Positions 50,501-58,875 of a DNA stretch of 64,000 bases are shown here, piece by piece (the stretch's first letter is position 1; each line of letters begins with the position of its first letter). The notes under the pieces were generated by a model. That model was not told the DNA's origin. It made no database searches and saw nothing but the letters and a program-made list of their open reading frames with translations. The stretch comes from Ignavibacteriota bacterium (GTDB lineage Bacteria; Bacteroidota; Ignavibacteria; Ignavibacteriales; Melioribacteraceae), in assembly GCA_016713565.1 (NCBI GenBank), contig JADJOX010000008.1, positions 62,001 to 126,000 on the forward strand, in the 5' to 3' direction. Made by a program: the position numbers and the translations under genes.

Positions 50501-51172
50501 ATGAAACGTATAGTATTTTTAATAATTTTTTCATTCTATTTACAAATTTTTGCACAGTCAAGATATTACTTTAACAAACACGAAATTACAAGATCATCAA
50601 CAATTAAGTTAGGTAATTTTGGACCATCTGCAACAGAATCAGGATTGATTATCGGCTATGAAAGCGGAAAATATATTGATAGAAATTTTGATATCGGCTG
50701 GAGCGTTGACTGGTTCAACAAAAATTATGTTGATCAAGTTTTGGTAAAAGAATTTAATGATTATTACGGTTATTTCGAATCGGATCTAAATGAAGTTAGA
50801 GCAAAAACTAATTTGCACAGCATTCCTATTTTATTCAATATGACTGCGAAATTTCCTATGGCTTCGAGATTATCTTCGTTTATTACAGCTGGAGTTGGTG
50901 TAGAAGCTTTGTTAATTTTTTATAGAGATTACCAACATCCAAATGAAAACGAATTTGAAGGCGCATTTGATTTTAATTGGAGATTGGGCTTTGGAGTCGC
51001 ATATCAGTTGGGACGAAATTCTGATTTTGTCGCTGAAATTACGTATCACTCTTCAAATCCAAGCTGGACGTATGAAATAAATGATCCGCTTGTTGGAAGA
51101 AAACAAATATTGGAAAGAGAATTTGACATGAGCGGATTGATGGCAAGAATTGGTTTTAAATTTTATTATTAG
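50501..51172 (+). CDS. Outer-membrane beta-barrel protein, sigma54-driven
   Basis: 223 residues from ATG 50501, chosen because GAGGCG precedes it and the signal peptide begins there (MKRIVFLIIFSFYLQIFAQS). The earlier in-frame ATG at 50465 overlaps the promoter -12 element. Alternating-residue strands (SGLIIGYESGKYIDRNFDIGWSVDWF, FNWRLGFGVAYQLGRNSDFVAEITYH, MARIGFKFYY) and a C-terminal Tyr indicate an 8-strand OmpW/OmpX-size barrel. The family was not recognised. Following directly after the NtrC-type regulator gene, it is a likely member of that regulon. Confidence 0.8.
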   Translation: MKRIVFLIIFSFYLQIFAQSRYYFNKHEITRSSTIKLGNFGPSATESGLIIGYESGKYIDRNFDIGWSVDWFNKNYVDQVLVKEFNDYYGYFESDLNEVRAKTNLHSIPILFNMTAKFPMASRLSSFITAGVGVEALLIFYRDYQHPNENEFEGAFDFNWRLGFGVAYQLGRNSDFVAEITYHSSNPSWTYEINDPLVGRKQILEREFDMSGLMARIGFKFYY

Positions 51173-51178
51173 AAATTA

Positions 51179-51215
51179 ACATCCTAAGCAAAAATAACTT
51201 AGGATGTTTTATTTT
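51179..51215. terminator. Bidirectional terminator
   Basis: ACATCCTAAG / CTTAGGATGT perfect 10-bp stem with T-rich tail, between convergent genes. Confidence 0.88.
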
Positions 51216-51219
51216 ATAA

Positions 51220-52986
51220 TTAATTTATTTTAAATTCAAACGGTAATCTTGTTTGAATTCCAGTATATTTCATCGCAGTTGATAATTTTTCAATTTGGTT
51301 TAATTGTTCATTAAAAATAGAAAAATTTATTCCAGAAAATATTTTGGATGAAAACATTTCCATAATTTTTTCAACAGTTTCTTTTTGTACAGGATATTCC
51401 ACAATTTTATAATCTTCAATTTCGGCAGATTTTGCGGCAATATCCAAAGCTAAATTTATTCCGCCCAATGTATCTACAAGTCCAATTTCTTTAGCATTTA
51501 TTCCGCTCCAAATTCTTCCTTGCGCAATTGAATCAACCTGTTCAAAAGTCATGTTTCTGCCGCTGGCTACTCTTGAAACAAAATCCGTATAAATTCTATC
51601 AACCGAATTTTGTATAAATTTTTTCTGAACATTATTTAAGGGTTTTGTAATTGTTGCCCAACCTGAATTTTCACTCGTCGAAACTTCGTCAAATGTAATT
51701 CCCAATTTTTCGTTGAAGAATTTTTGCGCGTTTGGAATAATGCCAAAAACACCAATAGATCCTGTTAATGACGTAGGTTCCGCAACAATTTTATTTGCGG
51801 CGCATGAAATGTAATATCCTCCTGATGCGGCTAAATCGCTCATGCTTACAATAATTGGTTTTTCTTTTTTTAGTAAGTTAATTTTTCTCCAAATCATATC
51901 TGAAGTCAATGCGGATCCCCCTGGAGAATTAACTCTTAAAACTATTGCTTTTACTCGGTCATTGTTGTTTGCTTCATCTAAAGCTTTTATTATATTTTCT
52001 GTCCCAATTGAATTATCATCACCTTTGGACTCTAAAATTTCGCCGTCAGCATAAATTACCGCAATTCTGTTGTTGCTGTATTCTTCATTTGAAGCAGCAG
52101 CTTTAAAATATTTTTTAAAAGAAATTAAGTTAAATTCATTATCATCATCGTTTACAATTTTCGCGAGAACAGAATCAACTTCGTCTTCATATTTCAAGTT
52201 ATCAACTAGTCTATATTTTTTTGCGTCTTCCGCAAAATTAATTTTCAGTTCCGCAGAGATTGATTTCAAATCATTAACAGATATCTTTTTGTCAATTGAA
52301 ATTTCAGAAATAATTTTATCGAAAACCGAACTTAGATACTTGTTTAATTGAACGCGATTTTCTTCACTCATTTGTTCAACTCTAAAAGGTTCAGTCGCAC
52401 TTTTAAATTTGCCGTGCTGAAAAATTTGCGGTTCAATTTCAAGCTTATCCAAAGTTTTTTTGAAGAATGTTAATTCAATTCCAAAACCGTCAAATTCCAT
52501 TGACCCGGTTGGAGTTAAATAAATACTATCCGCGGCACTGGCTAAATAGAATCCGGCTTCACTTATTGAGTTACCGTGAGCAATAATTTTTTTACCTGAA
52601 TTTTTAAAATCAATCAAACCGTTCCTGATCTCAGATAATTTGGTTATGCCGGGCGAAACAAAATTATCCAAATCAATAAAAATCCCTTTAATATTTTTGT
52701 CGTTTTTCGCCGTTTTAATACTTTTTAAAAGATCGTTTAATCCTACTAAATTTTCAAATGACGGAATCATTCCAAAATTAAAACTTGGGTCTTTAGCGGA
52801 TCTTTCCGGCAATTCATAATCAAGTTTAATTTCTAAAATGGAGTTATCTTTAACGTCAACTGTTTCTTCAGTTTCTAATGATGAAATTACGGCAAACATA
52901 AAAACAAAGATCACTAATGTTATTAAAAACATTGAAATAAAAAATCCTAACATTGACGCAAACATAAATTTGAAAAATTGTTTCAT
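51220..52986 (-). CDS. sppA: Signal peptide peptidase SppA (67-kDa type)
   Basis: 588 residues with one N-terminal membrane helix (~12-36) and two ClpP-like halves. The catalytic pair is visible: Lys195 in HGKFKSATEPF and Ser388 in SMSDLAASGGYYISCAA. RVNSPGGSALTSDMIW precedes the Ser loop. Length and two-domain form match the long E. coli-type SppA, an inner-membrane serine/lysine protease that degrades released signal peptides. RBS AGAGGAAA. Transcribed alone, divergent from the ATP-grasp gene. Confidence 0.96.
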   Translation of the reverse strand: MKQFFKFMFASMLGFFISMFLITLVIFVFMFAVISSLETEETVDVKDNSILEIKLDYELPERSAKDPSFNFGMIPSFENLVGLNDLLKSIKTAKNDKNIKGIFIDLDNFVSPGITKLSEIRNGLIDFKNSGKKIIAHGNSISEAGFYLASAADSIYLTPTGSMEFDGFGIELTFFKKTLDKLEIEPQIFQHGKFKSATEPFRVEQMSEENRVQLNKYLSSVFDKIISEISIDKKISVNDLKSISAELKINFAEDAKKYRLVDNLKYEDEVDSVLAKIVNDDDNEFNLISFKKYFKAAASNEEYSNNRIAVIYADGEILESKGDDNSIGTENIIKALDEANNNDRVKAIVLRVNSPGGSALTSDMIWRKINLLKKEKPIIVSMSDLAASGGYYISCAANKIVAEPTSLTGSIGVFGIIPNAQKFFNEKLGITFDEVSTSENSGWATITKPLNNVQKKFIQNSVDRIYTDFVSRVASGRNMTFEQVDSIAQGRIWSGINAKEIGLVDTLGGINLALDIAAKSAEIEDYKIVEYPVQKETVEKIMEMFSSKIFSGINFSIFNEQLNQIEKLSTAMKYTGIQTRLPFEFKIN

Positions 52987-53120
52987 TATTTCCTCTTATA
53001 AAAAATTTACAAAACAAATTTATATAACTTTAAATCATTCTACAATTTTGTTAAGTTTTACAGATAGTGTTGAACAAAAATAAATATTTGTACATATTAT
53101 AAAAAATACTTGAGGCATTT

Positions 53121-54332
53121 ATGCAAAAGACAAATCTGTTAACGGTTCTGTGTTTGGCTAGTTATGAAAAAGGTTTTGATTTTTTAATTAAATGCAAAAA
53201 TATGGGGAACAGAGTTTTGCTAGTTACTTCTCAAAGTCTAATGGAAGCAAATTGGCCTCGTGAATTTATTGATGAAATATTTTTCATTCCGGATAATCAA
53301 AATGAATGGAATATGGATGTGGTGATGAAAAGTATAAGTTATTTAGCGCGTACAGAGAAAATTGATAGAATAATAGCGCTTGATGATTTTGATGTTGAGA
53401 AAGCCGCAAAACTTAGAGAACATTTAAGAATTCCGGGAATGGGTGAAACAACCGCAAGATACTTTAGAGATAAGCTTTCAATGCGTAAAAAAGCTAAGGA
53501 AGATAAAATAAATATTCCCGATTTTGTTCACGTTTTAAATCATGATGAAATAAATAATTTCTTTGATACAAATCAACCTCCGTATATTTTAAAACCTAGA
53601 TCACAAGCCGGAGCAATTGGGTTAAAAAAACTTTTTTCGAAAGAAGAAGCGTGGGAAACAATTAATAATTTGGGTGATGAGCAGTCATATTACTTGCTTG
53701 AACAGTTTATTGAAGGGAATATTTATCACGTAGATTCAATTATTTTCAATTATAAATTGCAATTTACATTAGCGCACCAATATGCGTTACCTCCTTTTGA
53801 AGTTGCTCACGAAGGCAGAGTTTTTTGCTCTAGAACCGTAAAGTTTGGCAGCAAAGATGAAAAAGAATTATTGAAATTAAATAAACAGGTTATAAAATCA
53901 CTTGGGCTTAAAAAAGGCATTTCGCACAGTGAATATATAAAATCGAAAGACGGCAAATTTTATTTTCTTGAAACTTCCGCAAGAGTTGGTGGAGCCAATT
54001 TATCAAATTTGATTGAAGAATCTTCAGGAATAAATTTGTGGAATGAGTGGGCGGTAATTGAAAATTTGAAAGATGAAGAAAAATATGTTTTACCGGAATT
54101 TAAGAAAAATTACGGCGCAATATTAATTTCTCTAGCTAAACAAGAGTTTCCTGATTTGAGTTCTTTCAATGATAAGGAAATTGCATGGCGGCTTAATAAA
54201 AAATATCATGCGGGATTAGTTGTTGTCTCAGAAAGTTATGATAAAATCTCGGAGTTAATAGGTAATTATACTAAAAGATTTTATGATGAATTTTTTGCGT
54301 ATCAACCGATTAAAGAAAAAGCATCTAATTAG
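53121..54332 (+). CDS. ATP-grasp domain protein of unknown substrate
   Basis: 403 residues. A pre-ATP-grasp Rossmann-like N-domain (~1-95), then a helical linker with KLSMRKKAKEDKINIPDFV, and ATP-grasp elements PYILKPRSQAGAIGLKKL (ATP-binding Lys), YYLLEQFIEGNIYHVDSII and FYFLETSARVGGANLSNLIEESSG (metal-binding Glu/Asn). Similar proteins ligate a carboxylate to an amine or thiol, as in carnosine-synthase- or BtrJ-like ligases. No biosynthetic partner lies next to it, so the substrate cannot be guessed. Its 3' end overlaps the convergent TPR gene by 8 bp. Confidence 0.85.
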   Translation: MQKTNLLTVLCLASYEKGFDFLIKCKNMGNRVLLVTSQSLMEANWPREFIDEIFFIPDNQNEWNMDVVMKSISYLARTEKIDRIIALDDFDVEKAAKLREHLRIPGMGETTARYFRDKLSMRKKAKEDKINIPDFVHVLNHDEINNFFDTNQPPYILKPRSQAGAIGLKKLFSKEEAWETINNLGDEQSYYLLEQFIEGNIYHVDSIIFNYKLQFTLAHQYALPPFEVAHEGRVFCSRTVKFGSKDEKELLKLNKQVIKSLGLKKGISHSEYIKSKDGKFYFLETSARVGGANLSNLIEESSGINLWNEWAVIENLKDEEKYVLPEFKKNYGAILISLAKQEFPDLSSFNDKEIAWRLNKKYHAGLVVVSESYDKISELIGNYTKRFYDEFFAYQPIKEKASN

Positions 54333-54777
54333 AATTAGAAATTTCTCGAAGTTTTTTTCTTAGGATTGTAATTACAGAATTCAACTTTGGGTCGTTGGGA
54401 TTTAATACAAAAGCTTTTTCAAAATATTGAATTGAGTTTTGAATATTACAGTAAAGCCAAAGAATACCAAGTGTTTCAAGTGAAGTTATACTTTCATTAC
54501 CAAATTTATTTTTCGTTTCTAAATTTGTAACTAATTCTGCGCAAGGGCAGTCATCTTTAATTGGATCAGTATTTAATATAAAATCAATATTTTCGTTTAT
54601 AAAGTTGGCAAACAGATCAAAAGCTTTAGAATATTTTCCAATTTGAGTTAATGAAATAATTAATTTTTTTGCAGCATTTAAATTTTTAGGTTCATCTTTT
54701 AAAACAATTTGAAAGGCTTCTGCGGCGCCTAAATAATTTCTTGCCATAAAATATTGATTGCCTAACATTTCATTCAT
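54325..54777 (-). CDS. Small TPR-like protein
   Basis: About 150 residues. The start was set at ATG 54777 (MNEMLGNQYFMARNYLGAAEAF); ATG 54789 four codons earlier is equally possible. Two or three TPR-type helical pairs are visible: QYFMARNYLGAAEAFQIVLKDEPKNLNAAKKLI, IGKYSKAFDLFANFI, and SIQYFEKAFVLNPNDPKLNSVI. It has no signal peptide or catalytic motif and is probably a protein-interaction module. It ends inside the ATP-grasp gene's 3' end. Partner unknown. Confidence 0.75.
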   Translation of the reverse strand: MNEMLGNQYFMARNYLGAAEAFQIVLKDEPKNLNAAKKLIISLTQIGKYSKAFDLFANFINENIDFILNTDPIKDDCPCAELVTNLETKNKFGNESITSLETLGILWLYCNIQNSIQYFEKAFVLNPNDPKLNSVITILRKKLREISNSN

Positions 54778-54798
54778 TTTATAAACCAATTTATTATA

Positions 54799-54820
54799 AG
54801 AGCCTCAATTAAGAGGCTCT
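54799..54820. terminator. Terminator hairpin after the rhodanese gene
   Basis: AGAGCCTC / GAGGCTCT perfect 8-bp stem with 6-nt loop, 15 bp past the rhodanese lipoprotein stop; the flank toward the TPR gene is AT-rich. Confidence 0.7.
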
Positions 54821-54834
54821 ATAAAATAAAAATT

Positions 54835-55827
54835 TTATTGGACTAATTCATAATTATGTACATGAGCGGCGGCATCAAATTTTGTGCCCGGCATTGCATC
54901 ATGTGCTAACGCGTTCATACCGTATAATAAAGTTTTTGCGTCGTATCCTAAAACTTTTAAATAAGTCGAAACAAAAGATGAAGTTGTTCCGGTATAGCAA
55001 TAAATGACAACCGGTTTATTTGTTGGCAATGTTTTAAGACTAGCCGCAAGTTTCAAATCTGCTTTTGGTGTATATTGAATTGCTCCATTAATATGACCCC
55101 AAGCGTAATCAGTTGCAGACCAATAATTAACAATATAGTAATTGGATAAATTTGCGAATAAAGTTGAGTTTGATAATTTAATATCTCCGAAAGGATCAGC
55201 TGAACTTAACAAAGCTGTAACTCTCACTTTTAAAATTTCCGCTCCTGTTGTTTTTCCCGTTGAAAGTACCGGCAATTCACCTGCGGTATTTTTATTTGCC
55301 GCTGTTGTAACTAATTCTGCTGCTCTTGCATTGCTGATTGCGTTTTTCCAACCAGAAGCTGTTGCATCATTCCAGCTGCACATGCCTAAGAAAAGATCAT
55401 AAGTATTTGAATAACCAAGTAATCTTAAAAGACAAGTCGCATATCCTGCTGTTTGACCTGAATAGCAAGCCAGAACAACGGTTGCTTTTGACGCAAGATT
55501 ATTTGATTCATAATAAGTAACGATATCTTTTAAAGGAACATTAACCGAACCTTTTATATGACCGGCTGCATAATCTGCCGTGGCACGAATATCTAAAATT
55601 GCCCATGTAGCGTCATTTGCTAAAATTGCTGCGTATACCTCTTCTGCTTTTTTTGTTGCAGGTGCGGAAGTATTAATAAAATCACCATTTGCTTCTAAAT
55701 AAGTTGCCAAAACTTCGGCTTCATTAACTTCTTCTTTTGGATCCGTACTATCATCATCACAAGCTGTATTGAGGAATAGAATTGGTATTATTAACAGCAA
55801 GTAAAAAAGTTTTCTTAATTGGTTCAT
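54835..55827 (-). CDS. Double-rhodanese lipoprotein
   Basis: 330 residues with a lipoprotein signal (lipobox NTAC, Cys23) and an acidic linker. There are two rhodanese domains, each with an active-site Cys: VVLACYSGQTAGYA (Cys121) and VVIYCYTGTTSSFV (Cys277), plus the usual WAILDIRATADYAAGHIKGSVNVPL preceding the first. Both Cys are kept, so both domains may be active sulfur carriers, unlike classical rhodaneses in which the N-domain is inert. It starts 35 bp after the multiheme cytochrome gene. A role in polysulfide, thiosulfate or chalcogen-oxyanion chemistry coupled to the cytochrome is inferred. Confidence 0.9.
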   Translation of the reverse strand: MNQLRKLFYLLLIIPILFLNTACDDDSTDPKEEVNEAEVLATYLEANGDFINTSAPATKKAEEVYAAILANDATWAILDIRATADYAAGHIKGSVNVPLKDIVTYYESNNLASKATVVLACYSGQTAGYATCLLRLLGYSNTYDLFLGMCSWNDATASGWKNAISNARAAELVTTAANKNTAGELPVLSTGKTTGAEILKVRVTALLSSADPFGDIKLSNSTLFANLSNYYIVNYWSATDYAWGHINGAIQYTPKADLKLAASLKTLPTNKPVVIYCYTGTTSSFVSTYLKVLGYDAKTLLYGMNALAHDAMPGTKFDAAAHVHNYELVQ

Positions 55828-55862
55828 TGTATCTCCTTTATAATTTGAGTGTTTAATTTATA

Positions 55863-57284
55863 CTAATTTATTTCCCACCATAAGGGAAGTTTTCCATCAA
55901 CCGTATATTTGCTTGTCGCAGATTTTTCCCAAGATTCAATTAAATCCGATTCAAACAAATAGTATTGTTTATTTTTAATATTACCTTCAGAATCTTTATA
56001 AATATGACAAGCTTGTGCGCATAAGGGCTGTTCAACGTTTTCATCTAAAGTAATTTTGGATGTATCGGTTCTTGCGGTCCATCTTATTATATTATGCGGT
56101 GTTGTATATTTATATGTCGGTTTTTCATTAAAATTATTAAGATTAGAAATTCCATAATGATCCCAGCTATCAGGAGCCATTAAAGATTGACGAAGCGTAG
56201 CCATTTTATATGGTTTGATATCCGGTATCGGATTCATTCCAATTTTAAATTTTTGATGAGACGCAACTCTTGCGCCTTCATCGGTTCCAACGTGACAGCT
56301 GCCGCAATTATTATAATCTTGAGAGTGACATGTTTGGCAATTGAAATCATTTATGTGCATACTATGATAATCATTTGCGTTTTCTAATCCTGAATGACAG
56401 TCTTCACATTCGGGTTTAAGTTTATTTTTGTAGCGCTGATCATAATAGTTTCCGTCGCCGTGGACTTCATTTTGCGTGTGACAGCTCATGCATGTAAAAC
56501 CGGCTTTTGTTAAATGTACATCCGGAACGGTTCCTATTCCTTCACCAAAATATGCGTGTCCGCCTCGGCTTACATGACAAGTTGTACAATTGTTTCTCAT
56601 ATCCGGAGTTTTATTAAAATTATGTCCGTTTATTAAACCGCCGCCGCCGGCAGCAGGACGAGTTACATGGCATTCGGCGCATGTACCGTGACAGCTTGAA
56701 CAATTTGATTTATAAGCTTCTTTTAATTCTTGCGGTAATTGCTCAAATTTTTCTTTACCTGTTCCTAATCCGTAGCGAATTGTAACCATACTTTTTTGTC
56801 CCCAACCTTGCTCATGTGTGCTGTTATGAGTTCTGGAAACAATATCAGGATGGCATGTCGCGCATTTTTCTGTGGCATGCTGAGAAGGGCTGGCGATAAA
56901 ATTACCAGAGTGAGCTTTTTCTTTTACAACTTTGTAATCGCTGTTATCAACGCTTTCAATTCCATTATGGCAAACAACACAACCCAATTTTCCGTGTACG
57001 CTGTTTTTGAATTGAGTATATCCATCACCTCTTAAAATAACTCTGTCATAAGGTTCATAATGAGGTGCTTCACCTCCGCACCCATGTCCTCCGGTTGAAG
57101 GCGGATCTGGTGAATATACTTTCTTCAGCAGATCATAATCGGTATGACAACCTTCACAAGTATTTTTGGAAAGTTCACCATTTGCACCAGGTGTTATAGG
57201 TAATTCTTTTTCCTCATCATTACATGAAACAACAATAAATACAAAGGATAAGAGAATAAATAAACACTTTGTAATTTCCTTCAT
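55863..57284 (-). CDS. Multiheme c-type cytochrome lipoprotein (10 CxxCH plus one CxxxCH)
   Basis: 473 residues from ATG 57284, chosen because AAAGGAAA precedes it and an upstream in-frame ATG (57332) lies inside the promoter. Lipobox VVSC (Cys21). Heme motifs: CEGCH, CVVCH, CATCH, CSSCH, CAECH, CTTCH, CMSCH, CEDCH, CQTCH, CGSCH and CAQACH near the C-terminus. CSSCHGTCAECH and CQTCH-x6-CGSCH place hemes close together. It is likely anchored to the outer membrane and acts as an electron conduit or terminal reductase. Co-transcribed with the rhodanese lipoprotein. Confidence 0.93.
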   Translation of the reverse strand: MKEITKCLFILLSFVFIVVSCNDEEKELPITPGANGELSKNTCEGCHTDYDLLKKVYSPDPPSTGGHGCGGEAPHYEPYDRVILRGDGYTQFKNSVHGKLGCVVCHNGIESVDNSDYKVVKEKAHSGNFIASPSQHATEKCATCHPDIVSRTHNSTHEQGWGQKSMVTIRYGLGTGKEKFEQLPQELKEAYKSNCSSCHGTCAECHVTRPAAGGGGLINGHNFNKTPDMRNNCTTCHVSRGGHAYFGEGIGTVPDVHLTKAGFTCMSCHTQNEVHGDGNYYDQRYKNKLKPECEDCHSGLENANDYHSMHINDFNCQTCHSQDYNNCGSCHVGTDEGARVASHQKFKIGMNPIPDIKPYKMATLRQSLMAPDSWDHYGISNLNNFNEKPTYKYTTPHNIIRWTARTDTSKITLDENVEQPLCAQACHIYKDSEGNIKNKQYYLFESDLIESWEKSATSKYTVDGKLPLWWEIN

Positions 57285-57315
57285 TTTTTTCCTTTTTATT
57301 AATTCTAAATTATAA

Positions 57316-57332
57316 GGCAAAATAAATGCCAA
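57316..57332 (-). promoter_or_regulatory. Consensus sigma54 promoter for the cytochrome/rhodanese unit
   Basis: On the minus strand TTGGCATTTATTTTGCC: TTGGCA and TTGC with 12-bp spacing. It predicts a start near 57304 and a ~20-nt leader containing the RBS. Confidence 0.85.
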
Positions 57333-57381
57333 TTAAAATATATTAAAAGAGATGATTATCGCATTTGAGATTGGAACAGAT

Positions 57382-57388
57382 TGTTTCA
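57382..57388. promoter_or_regulatory. TGTTTCA half-site
   Basis: A single TGTTTCA followed by a degenerate right arm, between the sigma54 promoter and the full palindrome at 57461. It may be a second, weaker binding site for the PAS-sigma54 activator. Confidence 0.4.
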
Positions 57389-57460
57389 ATGTAATAAAGT
57401 GGAAATTAAAATTGACTGTAAGTTGTTATAGAATAATTTGATAAGGAGAATAAAACAATA

Positions 57461-57478
57461 TGTTTCAATTTTGAAACG
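57461..57478. promoter_or_regulatory. Palindrome TGTTTCA-N4-TGAAACG, candidate activator site
   Basis: It lies about 130 bp upstream of the sigma54 promoter at 57332 and just after the PAS-sigma54 activator gene. The same dyad, TGTTTCA-N4-TGAAACA, occurs at 58834-58851 directly upstream of the activator gene. A further TGAAAC half-site follows at 57479. Confidence 0.65.
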
Positions 57479-57483
57479 TGAAA

Positions 57484-58824
57484 CTAATTTTCTTTATCGA
57501 TTATACCGAATTGCTTCATTTTTCGCCAGAGAGTTGTTCTGCCAATTGTCATTTCTTTTGCCGTTTTTGATTTACTCCATCTGTTTTTTTCGAGTAAATC
57601 AAGCAATTGGTTTCTTTCAAAAGAATCATTATCAAAATAAATATTTGTCGGGACAATCCTTTTTGTTTGTGTTAATCTTACATTTGGCGGGAGTTTGGCT
57701 GCAGAAATAATATTTGAATTATTTGTTCGTACAAAAGAATACTCAATTACGTTTTCCAATTCTCTTACATTTCCGCGCCATTCAAAATTTGTAATCAGTT
57801 CCAAAGCTTCATCATCTATTTCATTGATTTCTTTTTTATAAATGAGCGAGAATTTTTTAAGAAAATGTTTAATCAGCGGCATTAAATCAACTTGGCGTTT
57901 GCTTAGTGAAGGAACTTCTATTGGTATAACATTCAATCTGTAATATAAATCTTCGCGGAATTTACCTGATTGCAGTGCTTCTTCAATTTTAATATTTGTC
58001 GCGGCTATAACTCGAACATCAACTCTTCTGGTAATGGATTCTCCAATTCTTTCAAAGGTTCCTTCTTGCAATACACGCAAAAGCTGAAGCTGCATCTGCA
58101 AAGGCATTTCTGCAACTTCGTCCAAAAAAATTGTTCCGCCATCAGCTATTTCAAATCTTCCCGGACGATCTTTAACCGCGTCAGTAAAAGCGCCTTTTAC
58201 ATGTCCGAAAAGTTCACTCGCCAACAAATGAGGAGGAAAAACCGCACAATTAATTTTAATAAAAATTTTATCTTTTCTGCTGCTTGTTTGCTGAATTGCA
58301 TTAGCGATCATTTCTTTACCGGTGCCAGATTCTCCTTGAATAAAAACTGGTGCATCTGAATCGGAAATTTCACGTATCAATTCAAAAATTTCTTTCATTT
58401 GTTTACTTTTACCAATTATGCCGTGAAAATTTCCATCTTTAGATAAATCATGACTTATTCTTTCCAATTCAGAAATTTCTCTAAATGAAATAACGCCGCC
58501 AATAGGTTTTTCATCTTTATTGTGTAAAACCGCGGCATTTAATTTTATTGGTTTTACTGAATTATCGGCTATTCGTATTTTAGATTCGAAATCATAAATA
58601 TTTTTTTTAGAGTTTAATACTAACGCGATGGGGCAGTCGGAAAAACAAACTTTAGATTTGAATACATTTTTACAAAATTGACCGATCACGTTTTCTTTTT
58701 TGTGTCCGGTAATTCTTTCGGCTGCTTTATTGAAAAAATTAATTTTAAAATTTTTATCGACAGTAAAAACACCTTCACCTAAACTGTCTAAAATATCTTC
58801 GTTATTAATTTCATAATCAAGCAT
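57484..58824 (-). CDS. PAS-domain sigma54-dependent activator, Cys-rich PAS, GAFTDA variant
   Basis: 446 residues: PAS (~8-118) with three Cys in GQFCKNVFKSKVCFSDCPIAL (Cys51, Cys60, Cys64), AAA+ domain (Walker A GESGTGKE 164-171; sigma54-contact loop reads GAFTDA 211-216 instead of GAFTGA; FLDEVAEMP), and a Fis-type HTH (NRWSKSKTAKEMTIGRTTLWRKMKQF). There is no receiver, so it senses directly in the cytoplasm. The Cys cluster could hold an Fe-S cluster or metal, or act as a thiol switch. It sits directly upstream of the cytochrome/rhodanese unit it probably controls. Confidence 0.92.
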   Translation of the reverse strand: MLDYEINNEDILDSLGEGVFTVDKNFKINFFNKAAERITGHKKENVIGQFCKNVFKSKVCFSDCPIALVLNSKKNIYDFESKIRIADNSVKPIKLNAAVLHNKDEKPIGGVISFREISELERISHDLSKDGNFHGIIGKSKQMKEIFELIREISDSDAPVFIQGESGTGKEMIANAIQQTSSRKDKIFIKINCAVFPPHLLASELFGHVKGAFTDAVKDRPGRFEIADGGTIFLDEVAEMPLQMQLQLLRVLQEGTFERIGESITRRVDVRVIAATNIKIEEALQSGKFREDLYYRLNVIPIEVPSLSKRQVDLMPLIKHFLKKFSLIYKKEINEIDDEALELITNFEWRGNVRELENVIEYSFVRTNNSNIISAAKLPPNVRLTQTKRIVPTNIYFDNDSFERNQLLDLLEKNRWSKSKTAKEMTIGRTTLWRKMKQFGIIDKEN

Positions 58825-58833
58825 AAGTCAAAA

Positions 58834-58851
58834 TGTTTCATTGGTGAAACA
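58834..58851. promoter_or_regulatory. Palindrome TGTTTCA-N4-TGAAACA upstream of the activator gene
   Basis: Perfect 7-bp arms, 10 bp before the activator start codon, suggesting autoregulation. It matches the dyad upstream of the cytochrome unit. Confidence 0.65.
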
Positions 58852-58875
58852 AATTATTTCAATATTGATTAAAAC

